Shown piece by piece: positions 1 to 7,702 of a stretch of DNA of 64,000 bases; positions within the stretch are counted from its first letter, which is position 1; each line of letters opens with the position of its first letter. Both the position numbers and the translations under genes were made by a program. The notes below the pieces were generated by a model. The model ran no database searches. It was not told the DNA's origin and was given only the letters and a program-made list of their open reading frames with translations. Origin of the DNA: Variovorax paradoxus (lineage in GTDB: Bacteria; Pseudomonadota; Gammaproteobacteria; Burkholderiales; Burkholderiaceae_C); the NCBI RefSeq assembly GCF_030811855.1, contig NZ_JAUSRN010000008.1, forward strand, positions 62,001-126,000, written 5' to 3'.

Positions 1-173
1 GCATGGGCCGAAAAGGTGGCGTGGGCCGTACCTACGCCGACGCCCCCGAGATCGACGGCACTGTGCGCCTCTTGCCACCCGAGAAAATCAGCAAGACGCT
101 CAAGGTGGGTGAATTCACCAAGGCCCGCATCGTGGGTGCCGAAGGCCACGACTTGATAGCGCTGCCGATCTGA
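1..173 (+). CDS. rimO: RimO C-terminal fragment (ribosomal protein S12 methylthiotransferase), 5' end outside the window
   Basis: The frame is open from the first base and reads [12 protein letters not shown]..., ending [17 protein letters not shown] before TGA at 171-173. This is the characteristic end of RimO: the ADAPEIDG stretch that opens the TRAM RNA-binding domain, followed by a final beta strand with the VGAEGHDL motif. RimO is a radical-SAM, two-cluster iron-sulfur enzyme that methylthiolates Asp88 of ribosomal protein S12. Only about 57 residues are visible, so the catalytic half lies upstream of the window. MiaB, the tRNA methylthiotransferase, is the nearest alternative, but its C-terminus lacks the ADAPEIDG signature. 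A strong hairpin terminator follows 13 bases after the stop. Confidence 0.85.
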   Translation, partial: MGRKGGVGRTYADAPEIDGTVRLLPPEKISKTLKVGEFTKARIVGAEGHDLIALPI

Positions 174-186
174 GATTCGCCAAATG

Positions 187-216
187 GAAAAGCCCGCATG
201 AAGCGGGCTTTTCTAA
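187..216 (+). terminator. Rho-independent terminator after rimO, probably bidirectional
   Basis: A perfect 11-bp stem (187-197 with 203-213) encloses a five-base loop, with a T-rich right arm and an A-rich left arm. It ends rimO on the plus strand. It can also serve the small minus-strand gene that stops at 252, because the minus copy of the left arm also ends in a T-run. Confidence 0.85.
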
Positions 217-251
217 AAGGCTCGATCAGGGCTGGCAAGGCCCGGTTGTTC

Positions 252-338
252 CTAGTCATCCGAACGCGAGATGACCAGAAGACTCATGAACAACGCTCCA
301 AGAAACATGCCGGCTATCAAAGTAAATGCTGCGACCAC
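252..338 (-). CDS. 28-residue single-span membrane mini-protein (DUF3789-like)
   Basis: A GTG start at 336-338 lies six bases after a perfect AAGGAG ribosome-binding site on the minus strand. The product is VVAAFTLIAGMFLGALF followed by MSLLVISRSDD: one hydrophobic helix of about 20 residues and a short charged tail. The size, the single transmembrane helix and the G-x-x-x-G-like spacing (AGMFLGALF) resemble the very short DUF3789 family found beside unrelated genes in many bacteria, but that assignment is by appearance only. The gene is too short for most gene callers. It lies downstream of the SOS-box-associated small gene on the same strand, with 165 bases between them, so it could share that transcript. 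Function is unknown. Confidence 0.6.
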   Translation of the reverse strand: MVAAFTLIAGMFLGALFMSLLVISRSDD

Positions 339-502
339 GGTGGACTCCTTGATTTGAATGGCTCAAACCAAAGGTAACGTTTTGCGTCGCTCTGTGGTTA
401 CTTTTTGAAGCATTTTGAATGGAAGAGCGTGACTTTTGCCACGTCTTTGCCTTTTGAAAACATGTGCTGGAGCGCCCGGGGCTCGCCTTCTCCGAACGTT
501 CG

Positions 503-639
503 TTAGAACGGAAGCGCTTCGCCAGCGTCCTGCGCGCGCCCCGGATAGAGGTATTTGGAGTACTCGCCCGCCTTGCCGTACAACTGCGTGGCAAGGCCCA
601 CCGGGTCCGTGGGGGAGGGGTTTCTTCAGGCTTGGACAT
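503..639 (-). pseudogene. Small SOS-box-associated gene with a one-base frame break in a C-tract
   Basis: On the minus strand an ATG at 637-639 follows AAGGA by about nine bases and reads MSKPEETPPP. In the C-rich tract at 611-620 the natural reading then moves by one base: the frame TDPVGLATQLYGKAG, continuing EYSKYLYPGRAQDAGEALPF to a TAA at 503-505, carries the high G/C third-position bias of a real gene (about 29 of 35 codons). The unshifted frame becomes Arg/Ser-rich nonsense. One extra C would give an intact protein of about 45 residues, soluble and tyrosine-rich with no membrane segment. The cause may be a homopolymer sequencing error, a true lesion or -1 frameshifting. A LexA-type operator sits just upstream. 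The family is not recognised. Confidence 0.6.
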
Positions 640-661
640 GGTGGTTATCCTTTTTGAAAAG

Positions 662-680
662 ACTGTATAAATGTACAGTA
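662..680 (-). promoter_or_regulatory. LexA (SOS) box upstream of the small frame-broken gene
   Basis: The sequence ACTGTATAAATGTACAGTA contains CTGT-N8-ACAG (663-678) with an AT-rich centre and near-perfect dyad symmetry, very close to the proteobacterial LexA consensus. It lies 23 bases upstream of the ATG at 637-639. A TTGAAA hexamer on the minus strand at 682-687 may be the -35 region. The other side of the site is the 3' end of the YkvA gene, so the only gene it can control directly is the small one at 503-639. lexA itself lies in this window at 47061-47735. Confidence 0.7.
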
Positions 681-712
681 ATTTCAAGGCCTGTCCAGCT
701 TGGCGAGTGGAC

Positions 713-1105
713 TTAGCCGTGCCTGTTGAACCACGCCCAGAGAGCGACGCCCACGCCAACCCAGATGCCAACAATGATCACTGCACCGACGACGCTTCGG
801 GGCTTGCTGCCTTGTTCTTTCATCCACTTGTCGGCCTGCGCGCGGCATTCCTCGAGTACGGCGGCCGGAATGAGCCGGATGTTCAGCCAGATGAGGGCAG
901 GCAGCAGCAGGGCGTCGTCGATGTAGCCCAGGACCGGAATGAAATCGGGTATGAGATCGATCGGGCTCAGGGCGTAGGCGACGACAAAGGCTGCAAGCGC
1001 CTTGGCAAACCAGGGCGTGCCGGGGTGGCGGTAGGCAAACCAGAGCGTAACGGCGTCGCGCTTGATGCGCGACGCCCACAGTTTGATGCTTTGAAAAATG
1101 GCCAT
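713..1105 (-). CDS. YkvA family (DUF1232) membrane protein
   Basis: The 130-residue product carries the DUF1232/YkvA signature FVVAYALSPIDLIPDFIP, then VLGYIDDALLLPALIW, at about residues 33-67. A C-terminal hydrophobic helix follows near residues 105-123 (VVGAVIIVGIWVGVGVALWAWF). YkvA proteins are small and widespread, with no settled biochemical role. The start was placed at the ATG giving MAIFQSIKLW because the family normally begins shortly before a basic helix of this kind. The frame stays open further upstream to about 1246, but that extension is Cys/Arg-rich and unlike the family. No strong ribosome-binding site precedes the chosen start, so the N-terminus is uncertain. Confidence 0.8.
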   Translation of the reverse strand: MAIFQSIKLWASRIKRDAVTLWFAYRHPGTPWFAKALAAFVVAYALSPIDLIPDFIPVLGYIDDALLLPALIWLNIRLIPAAVLEECRAQADKWMKEQGSKPRSVVGAVIIVGIWVGVGVALWAWFNRHG

Positions 1106-1288
1106 GAACGTGGAGATTGCCAGAGCGCGTCGCGTGGTATGGTGCATGTCGGCTTCGCAGCCCGCCGCAACCTCGGATCCAACCATGATCATCTTCGGCG
1201 CCGTACCCATCGGGTTGGGTTTGCGGTTCACCTTTACTGGCAACACGGTGTATTGATTGGTTGCCCCGCTTCTTGAGACTGTGCGCGA

Positions 1289-1516
1289 TCATTCGTCGAT
1301 GTACTGCGTCAGAATGGCGAGAAAGCCGCTCTCCCTGAGCGGCTGCCGCAGCATTTCATGAGAAGACGAAGCCCGTTGCATCTGTTCGAATCCGTGCCGC
1401 CCGAAACAATCCCGCAAGAGGTCTCCACCCGAGAGAGCGAAGGTGTGTGCGAACGCGGCGGCTTGCTGTCGATCCGGCCTTGTTTGGCCACGATCGGCTT
1501 TTGCGAGGGAGAGCAT
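1289..1516 (-). CDS. Doubtful small ORF between tRNA-Leu and the YkvA gene
   Basis: Seventy-five residues from an ATG at 1514-1516 read MLSLAKADRGQTRPDRQQ and end PLRESGFLAILTQYIDE. The second half (ALSGGDLLRDCFGRHGFEQMQ onward) looks like a small helical protein and its composition is not that of an obvious shadow frame. There is no well-spaced ribosome-binding site: a GAGGG directly abuts the ATG. The gene would start 30 bases after the tRNA-Leu terminator hairpin on the same strand. No family is recognised. It may be a real short gene or a remnant, and a non-coding origin cannot be excluded. Confidence 0.3.
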   Translation of the reverse strand: MLSLAKADRGQTRPDRQQAAAFAHTFALSGGDLLRDCFGRHGFEQMQRASSSHEMLRQPLRESGFLAILTQYIDE

Positions 1517-1545
1517 CCCTCGATCATGTTCCCAGGGCAAAGAAA

Positions 1546-1578
1546 AAACCCCTGTGAATCGATGATTCACAGGGGTTT
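1546..1578 (-). terminator. Rho-independent terminator of tRNA-Leu
   Basis: A perfect 15-bp stem (1546-1560 with 1564-1578, loop GAT) is followed on the minus strand by a run of T. It lies 14 bases downstream of the tRNA-Leu CCA end. Confidence 0.85.
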
Positions 1579-1592
1579 CAGCTTGGTAGGGG

Positions 1593-1677
<85 letters not shown>

Positions 1678-1730
1678 CCACATAGCTGCCGAAGCAGTTA
1701 TGTTTTGAATTTCAGGAAAGAGAGAATCAT

Positions 1731-4037
1731 ATCAAAAATAATGGCCATTCCAGCGGCCTGCTGGATGAATTTGAAGGAACTGTTCAAGGGCATCGCGATG
1801 GACACGGTTTCGTGCAGCGCGACGACGGCGAAGCCGACATCTATCTGCCCCCGAACGAGATGCGCGCGGTGCTGCACAAGGACCGCGTCAAGGCGCGCGT
1901 GGTGCGCCAAGACCGGCGTGGTCGTCCCGAAGGGCGGGTGGTTGAAATCGTCGAACGCCCCGAGCAGCCGATCATCGGCCGCTTGCTTCATGAAGGCGGC
2001 ATCTGGCTCGTCGCGCCTGAAGACAAACGCTACGGCCAGGACGTACTGATCCCCAAGGGCGCAACCGGTCCCGCGAAGGTGGGGCAGGTCGTGGTCGTGC
2101 AGCTCACCGAGCCGCCGGCGTTGTTCGGCCAGCCCGTGGGCCGCGTGAAGGAAGTGCTGGGCGAGATCGACGACCCCGGCATGGAGATCGAGATTGCCGT
2201 TCGCAAGTACGGCGTGCCGCACGAGTTTTCCGCGGAATGCCTGGCCGAAGCCAAGGCCTTGCCCGAGAAGGTCCGTCCCGCCGACAAGAAGGGCCGCATC
2301 GACTTGACCGACGTGCCGCTGGTCACCATCGACGGCGAGGACGCGCGCGACTTCGATGACGCCGTTTACTGCGAGCCCGCGAAAGTTGGCCGCGGCAAGG
2401 GATGGCGTTTGCTGGTTGCCATCGCGGACGTCAGCGCCTATGTGCAGACTGGCTCGGCGATCGATATCGACGCGTATGACCGCGCCACCAGTGTCTACTT
2501 CCCGCGCCGCGTTATTCCGATGCTGCCGGAAAAGCTTTCGAACGGCTTGTGCTCGTTGAACCCCGACGTCGAGCGCCTGTGCATGGTGTGCGACATGCTC
2601 GTGGCTGCCGACGGCGAGATCTACGCCTACCAGTTCTATCCGGCTGTGATGTTCAGCCACGCACGCTTCACCTACACCGAAGTGGCTGCGATTCTTGGCA
2701 ACACGCGCGGACCCGAGGCGGCCAAGCGCAAGGACCGCGTGAAGGACCTTCTGAACCTCGCTGACGTCTACAAGGCGCTGCTCAAGCAGCGCGGCAAGCG
2801 CGGCGCTGTCGACTTCGAAACCACCGAGACGCAGATCATTTGCGACGATGCAGGCCGCATCGAGAAGATCGTGCCGCGCACGCGCAACGAGGCGCACCGC
2901 CTCATCGAAGAAGCCATGCTCGCCGCCAACGTGTGCAGCGCCGACTTCATCGCCGAAGGCAAGCACCCGGGCCTGTTCCGCGTGCACGAAGGCCCGACGC
3001 CCGAGAAGAAGGAAATCTTGCGCGGCTACCTGAAGGCGATGGGCGTGGGATTGAGCATCACCGACGACCCGCGGCCCGGCGAATTCCAGGCAATTGCCGA
3101 GGCCACCAAGGAGCGGCCCGACGCGCAGCAGATCCACACCATGCTGCTGCGCTCGATGCAGCAGGCGATCTACACGCCCATCAACAGCGGCCACTTCGGC
3201 CTGGCGTACGAGGCCTACACCCACTTCACGAGCCCGATCCGGCGCTATCCGGACCTGCTGGTGCATCGCGTGATCAAGGCGATTCTCGGCAAGACGCGCT
3301 ATCAGCTGCCGATGCTGCCGACGCCGGGCGAGGCGCATGCCAAGCTGGCCAAGCGCTTGGCCTCCCGCGTCAAGGCGCCGACCACCAAGCCGCAGAAGGC
3401 CACCGTCGCGCCGACCAAGGAAGTGCTGGCCTGGGAAGCCGCCGGCCTGCATTGCAGCGCCAACGAACGTCGCGCCGACGAAGCCAGCCGCGATGTCGAG
3501 GCATGGCTCAAGTGCAAGTACATGCGCGAGCATCTGGGCGAGGAGTACGGCGGCGTGGTCACTGCGGCCACGACCTTCGGCATCTTCGTGACGCTCGACG
3601 CCATGTATGTCGAGGGCCTGGTGCACATCACCGAACTCGGAGGCGAGTACTTCAAGTTCGACGAAATGCGGCAGGAACTGCGCGGCGAGCGCACCGGCAT
3701 TCGCTATGCCATCGGCACGCGCGTGCGGGTGCAGGTGAGCCGTGTTGACCTGGACGGGCGGAAGATCGATTTCCGCCTGGTGCGAGAGGGCGAAGAGCTC
3801 ACTGCGCGTGCCATGAAGGACAAGGGCGTGGGCTCTGGTGGCGTGCCGGTCAAGGCATCGGCCAAGCGCAGTTCGCGCCACAAGGCCGAACACAAGGCCG
3901 AAGCCGTTCCCGAGCCGCGCATCGAGCGCGGCGCGAGCGCCGTTGCAGCGGGCCCGCAGTCGGCCATGCAGGCTTTCAAGTCGGCGGTCAAGAAAGCCGC
4001 CAACAAGATGAAGGGGCGCAAGCCGCGCCGAGCATGA
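1731..4037 (+). CDS. rnr: Ribonuclease R (3'-5' exoribonuclease), apparent non-AUG start
   Basis: RNase R degrades structured RNA processively from the 3' end. Cold-shock OB domains occupy about residues 15-150. The RNB catalytic domain carries [14 protein letters not shown], whose aspartates (about D201, D207, D209, D210) match the metal-binding set of the family. An S1 domain covers about 585-665, and a basic tail ends MKGRKPRRA. No ATG, GTG or TTG is in frame before GTG 1812, yet the homologous reading [15 protein letters not shown] lies upstream of it. The frame is open back to 1686. AGGAAAGAGAG (1714-1724) sits six bases before an ATC at 1731, chosen here as start (768 aa). The usual N-terminal helix-turn-helix domain of about 70 residues is absent, because tRNA-Leu occupies that space. 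Confidence 0.9.
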   Translation: MKNNGHSSGLLDEFEGTVQGHRDGHGFVQRDDGEADIYLPPNEMRAVLHKDRVKARVVRQDRRGRPEGRVVEIVERPEQPIIGRLLHEGGIWLVAPEDKRYGQDVLIPKGATGPAKVGQVVVVQLTEPPALFGQPVGRVKEVLGEIDDPGMEIEIAVRKYGVPHEFSAECLAEAKALPEKVRPADKKGRIDLTDVPLVTIDGEDARDFDDAVYCEPAKVGRGKGWRLLVAIADVSAYVQTGSAIDIDAYDRATSVYFPRRVIPMLPEKLSNGLCSLNPDVERLCMVCDMLVAADGEIYAYQFYPAVMFSHARFTYTEVAAILGNTRGPEAAKRKDRVKDLLNLADVYKALLKQRGKRGAVDFETTETQIICDDAGRIEKIVPRTRNEAHRLIEEAMLAANVCSADFIAEGKHPGLFRVHEGPTPEKKEILRGYLKAMGVGLSITDDPRPGEFQAIAEATKERPDAQQIHTMLLRSMQQAIYTPINSGHFGLAYEAYTHFTSPIRRYPDLLVHRVIKAILGKTRYQLPMLPTPGEAHAKLAKRLASRVKAPTTKPQKATVAPTKEVLAWEAAGLHCSANERRADEASRDVEAWLKCKYMREHLGEEYGGVVTAATTFGIFVTLDAMYVEGLVHITELGGEYFKFDEMRQELRGERTGIRYAIGTRVRVQVSRVDLDGRKIDFRLVREGEELTARAMKDKGVGSGGVPVKASAKRSSRHKAEHKAEAVPEPRIERGASAVAAGPQSAMQAFKSAVKKAANKMKGRKPRRA

Positions 4038-4092
4038 CGAGCAGCGCTTTGCGTCCATCCCCCACAGACACACCGAGAAGGAGAGACTGAAC

Positions 4093-4857
4093 ATGAGCGT
4101 GGAAAACAACAAGGGCCGCATCGCGATCGTCACGGGCGCGGGCACCGGCATCGGACGCGCCGCGGCGCTGGCATTGCTGGCCGACGGCTGGAGCGTGACC
4201 CTGGCAGGGCGCCGCCTGGAGCCACTGGAGCAGGTGGCGGAAGAGTCGGGCGCTGGCGCGCGAGCGTTTGCGGTGCCTACCGACGTGGCCAATCCTGAAT
4301 CGGTGCAGGCGCTATTTGCCGCTGCGGTCGAGCGCTTCGGCCGTGTCGACCTGCTGTTCAACAACGCCGGTGTGGGCAACCCCCCTGGGCCGTTCGAAGA
4401 CTGGACGGCGGACCAATGGCGCGGCGTGGTCGACATCAACCTGACCGGCATGTTCTTCTGCATTCAGCAGGCGTTCCGCACGATGAAGGCGCAAACCCCG
4501 CGCGGCGGCCGAATCATCAACAACGGTTCCATCTCGGCCACGGCACCGCGGCCGAATTCGGCGGCCTACACAGCGACCAAGCACGGCGTGGAGGGCCTCA
4601 CCAAGACCGCTTCGCTCGACGGGCGCAAGTACGACATCGCCGTGGGCCAGATCGACGTGGGCAATGCCATGACCGAACTGGCGGCGCGCATGGCCAAGGG
4701 TGTGCCGCAAGCCAACGGCGAGCTCGCCATCGAGCCGCTGATGGACGTCGAGATCGTGGGTCAGTCGGTGCTCTACATGGCGAACCTGCCACTGGAAGCC
4801 AACGTGCTGTTTCACACCGTCATGGCGACGAAGATGCCCTTCGTCGGCCGCGGCTAG
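4093..4857 (+). CDS. SDR-family NAD(P)-dependent oxidoreductase
   Basis: The 254-residue product is a classical short-chain dehydrogenase. The Rossmann glycine motif TGAGTGIG is at residues 14-21, NNAG at 90-93, the catalytic serine is in NNGSIS near residue 146, and the Y-x-x-x-K pair is Y159/K163 (AAYTATKHG). Family members oxidise or reduce alcohols and ketones with NAD(P). The substrate cannot be told from sequence. A GGAG-type ribosome-binding site (AAGGAGAGACTGAAC) precedes the ATG. It follows rnr by 55 bases and may be cotranscribed. The next gene is convergent. Confidence 0.9.
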   Translation: MSVENNKGRIAIVTGAGTGIGRAAALALLADGWSVTLAGRRLEPLEQVAEESGAGARAFAVPTDVANPESVQALFAAAVERFGRVDLLFNNAGVGNPPGPFEDWTADQWRGVVDINLTGMFFCIQQAFRTMKAQTPRGGRIINNGSISATAPRPNSAAYTATKHGVEGLTKTASLDGRKYDIAVGQIDVGNAMTELAARMAKGVPQANGELAIEPLMDVEIVGQSVLYMANLPLEANVLFHTVMATKMPFVGRG

Positions 4858-4867
4858 AGCAGGGACT

Positions 4868-6328
4868 TCAGGGCGCTTGGCGCGCCAACGCGCCGGCAGT
4901 GAGCGGCGGCGCATTGGCCGGCCACGTGTCGGCGATGTGGCCATGGAGCCAGACGGCTTCGTGCGCTGCCTCGAAGGCCGGTTTTTGCATGGCCATCGCG
5001 GCGCCGATCATTCCCGCCAGCACGTCGCCGGTACCGGCGGTTGCGAGGCGCGCGTTGCCGGTCGAGTTGAGGACCGGCGGCGCACCGCTGCCATCCGCAA
5101 TCACCGTTCCTGAGCCCTTGAGCACGGCAACCACGCCGTAGCGGGACGCCAGTTGGCGGGCTGCTGCGAGCCTGTCTGCCTGAATGTCGGCGGCCGAGCA
5201 GTTCAGAAGGCGTGCGGCTTCGAGCGGGTGCGGGGTGATCACGGTCGGCTTTCCGCGCCGAGCGCGCGACGCCAGTTGCGTTTGCAATCCACTGTCGGCC
5301 GCAATGGCGTTCAGCGCATCGGCATCGAGCACCAATGCAGCCGCTGTCGCCAGCACGCGCGGCAGCACCGCGCGCACGGCTGTGCCGCCACCGCATCCGC
5401 AGACCGCCGTCATGCCGGTGAGATCGAGCGTGTTGGCGTCTCGCAGCATCAGCTCGGGCTGTGCCAAATCAACTGGGGCTGCACTGGGGTCGAGCAAGCC
5501 GACGAACACGCGTCCGGCGCCCGCATGCAACGCGCCCGAACCAGCGAGCAGTGCGGCGCCCGCCATGCCAGGTGCGCCACCGATCACTGCGAGGTCGCCA
5601 TAAGTGCCTTTGTGCGATGCATGGCTGCGCGGCTGGTTCGTTGGTGCGCCTGAAAGGCGTGCAGTGGGTGGCTCGGCCATGCTGCTGCAACCCAAGTCGT
5701 CGAACCAAACCGTGCCCGCCGCGTCGCGGCCCTGGGCCGTGAAGAGGCCTGGCTTCAGGGTCAGAAAGGTCACGCAAGCTGACGAGATGGCTGCTGGATG
5801 GGTGGCGTGCCAGACCCCCGTGTCGGCATTGAGACCGGACGGTAGGTCGACGCTAAGCACCCGTTGCCCGCCTGCATGCCCTGCATGCATCTGCCGTAGC
5901 CACTCGGCCATGACGCCTTCGGGCGGCCGGGTCGATCCGATGCCGAGCAGCGCATCGATGGCCAGTTCATAGCCAGCAGGCGGCTGCGGCGAAAAGATCA
6001 CCCCCGCATCCCGCGCGCGTTGCAGCGAGGCCTTGGCATCGGGCGGCAGGCGGTTTTCATCGCCCGCGAACGTGACGACCGGCCGAAAGCCTCGGCGCTG
6101 CAACTGCGCCGCGGCCTCGAAGCCGTCGCCGCCGTTGTTGCCGGGCCCGCAAGCGATCCACATCGTGCGCGCGTGCGGCGCGAGAGCCATGGCCAGCCGC
6201 GCCACGGCCAGGCCCGCGCGCTGCATCAGCGTGTGGGAGGGCAGGGTGGCCGCGGCTGCGTGTTCGATGCGCCGCGTCGCCGCAATGTCGAACAGATCGG
6301 CGGCGGTGGCGGACGTGATGCGTTGCAT
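4868..6328 (-). CDS. nnr: Bifunctional NAD(P)H-hydrate epimerase / ADP-dependent dehydratase
   Basis: This 486-residue fusion repairs hydrated NADH and NADPH (NAD(P)HX). The N-terminal YjeF_N epimerase domain (about 1-220) has GPGNNGGDGF at 61-70, which interconverts the R and S hydrates. The C-terminal ribokinase-like dehydratase domain (about 235-486) ends with the nucleotide-binding TAGTGDVLAGMIGA motif and dehydrates the S form using ADP. The same two-domain layout is found in E. coli YjeF. The start ATG at 6326-6328 gives MQRITSATAADLFDI. The frame is open further upstream but without family-like sequence, and no clear Shine-Dalgarno sequence is present. It converges on the SDR gene with ten bases between stops. 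Confidence 0.93.
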   Translation of the reverse strand: MQRITSATAADLFDIAATRRIEHAAAATLPSHTLMQRAGLAVARLAMALAPHARTMWIACGPGNNGGDGFEAAAQLQRRGFRPVVTFAGDENRLPPDAKASLQRARDAGVIFSPQPPAGYELAIDALLGIGSTRPPEGVMAEWLRQMHAGHAGGQRVLSVDLPSGLNADTGVWHATHPAAISSACVTFLTLKPGLFTAQGRDAAGTVWFDDLGCSSMAEPPTARLSGAPTNQPRSHASHKGTYGDLAVIGGAPGMAGAALLAGSGALHAGAGRVFVGLLDPSAAPVDLAQPELMLRDANTLDLTGMTAVCGCGGGTAVRAVLPRVLATAAALVLDADALNAIAADSGLQTQLASRARRGKPTVITPHPLEAARLLNCSAADIQADRLAAARQLASRYGVVAVLKGSGTVIADGSGAPPVLNSTGNARLATAGTGDVLAGMIGAAMAMQKPAFEAAHEAVWLHGHIADTWPANAPPLTAGALARQAP

Positions 6329-6398
6329 CAAGCCATTTTGCCGCTCGGCGGCCGACGAATGAAGCGCTTGAATAAACGGCGCTCCGGCGCCTCGAACC

Positions 6399-7652
6399 CT
6401 AGAGGTTGAGCCGCTCGACGCCAAGACCTTCGAGGTCGACGCCGGCATCGCGGCCACCGACCAGGTCGGCCACCACGCGTGCGCTGCCGCACGACAGCGC
6501 CCAGCCGCTGGAGCCGTGGCCCAGGTTGAGCCACACGCCCGGCACGCCGCTGGCACCGAGCACGGGAGGGCCGTCGGGCAGCATCGGCCGTGCACCCTTC
6601 CATTGCTGCACGCCCGACTGGAGCGTGACGGCGCCGGGAAACCAGTCGTGGAGCACCTTGTAGAGCGTTTGCACCGCGGATGCATTCAGCGTGCTCAGGG
6701 AGCCGCCAATCTCGGCGCTGCCCGCCACACGCACGCGCTGGCCCAGGCGCGAGATGGCTATCTTGTAGCGCTCGTCCATCACGGCGCTGCGGGGAGCGTT
6801 GAGCGATTCACGAATCGGCGCGCTAATGGAGTGGCCATACACCGGCGCAAGCGGAATCTTGAGGCCTAGCGGCCGCAGCAACTGGGCCGAGGCAAGTCCG
6901 GCGCACACCACCACCGCATCGAAGCGCAGCGGCGGTGAACCGCTGGCAAGCGAGATGGAGGCGGGGTCTGAACGGCTCAGGGGTGCAATGTCGCAATTGA
7001 AATGGAACTGGGCACCGAGCGCCTCGCACTCCCACTTGAGCAGCTGCGCGAACTGGCGGCAATTGGCCACCTCGTCTTCGGGCAGGTGAATGGCGCCCGC
7101 GAGTGCCGTATCGGCGTTGAGCGCGGGTTCGATGCGCCGGGCTTCGTCTGCGTCGACTTCCTTGAACACACTGCCGGCTGCGCGCAGCACCTCGAGCCCG
7201 GGCTGCACCAGCTTCTTCTCGCGCTTGGAGCGCAGCAGAACGAGGTAGCCGTCGCTGCGCTCATAGCTGAGTTCGCGCGCCTCGGTCACTTCGTGCAGCC
7301 GGGTGCGGCTGTAGAACGCCAGCCGCTGCATGCGGGCGCGGTTGGCGAGGTAGGTTTCGAGCTTGCAGGCTTTCTGCCAGCGCGACATCCAGCCCAGATC
7401 GCGTGTGCTCAGCGGCCATCGCAGCTTGATGGCGCCGTGCGGAGAGAGCAGCGAACGCAGCACCTTGCCCCGCATGCCGGGCGCGGCCCATGGCGTCACA
7501 TAACCCGGCGCGACCACGCCTGCATTCGCAAAACTGGCCTCCTCGGCCGCGGCGCCGCGGCGCTCGAACACGGAGACTTCATGCCCATCCGAAACCAGTT
7601 CCCAGGCGGTGGTGACGCCGATGATGCCGGCGCCCACGATCGCGATTTTCAT
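6399..7652 (-). CDS. dadA: FAD-dependent D-amino acid dehydrogenase (DadA type)
   Basis: The 417-residue protein starts MKIAIVGAGIIG with the dinucleotide-binding GxGxxG at residues 7-12, followed by VFERRGAAAEEASFANAG, which is typical of DadA (E. coli: ...ETSAANAG). A C-terminal FAD-contacting segment (WLNLGHGSSGWALSCGSARVVADL) closes the DAO fold. DadA oxidatively deaminates D-amino acids such as D-alanine at the inner membrane and passes electrons to quinones. No alanine racemase gene lies alongside, so whether it belongs to alanine catabolism here is not shown. It sits 70 bases upstream of nnr on the same strand. Confidence 0.88.
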   Translation of the reverse strand: MKIAIVGAGIIGVTTAWELVSDGHEVSVFERRGAAAEEASFANAGVVAPGYVTPWAAPGMRGKVLRSLLSPHGAIKLRWPLSTRDLGWMSRWQKACKLETYLANRARMQRLAFYSRTRLHEVTEARELSYERSDGYLVLLRSKREKKLVQPGLEVLRAAGSVFKEVDADEARRIEPALNADTALAGAIHLPEDEVANCRQFAQLLKWECEALGAQFHFNCDIAPLSRSDPASISLASGSPPLRFDAVVVCAGLASAQLLRPLGLKIPLAPVYGHSISAPIRESLNAPRSAVMDERYKIAISRLGQRVRVAGSAEIGGSLSTLNASAVQTLYKVLHDWFPGAVTLQSGVQQWKGARPMLPDGPPVLGASGVPGVWLNLGHGSSGWALSCGSARVVADLVGGRDAGVDLEGLGVERLNL

Positions 7653-7702
7653 TGAATTTTTGAGTAAGAAGAGATGGCTGACACCCCTCGATGGGCGTGG
7701 AG

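Noticed and set aside
671-1276. Plus-strand open frame opposite the YkvA gene
   Set aside because: It has no recognisable domain, while the minus-strand frame carries the DUF1232 signature.
1698-4463. Long open frame on the minus strand over rnr
   Set aside because: It is a shadow of the high-GC rnr gene with no homology and a composition (many His, Ala, Arg, Leu) typical of such frames.
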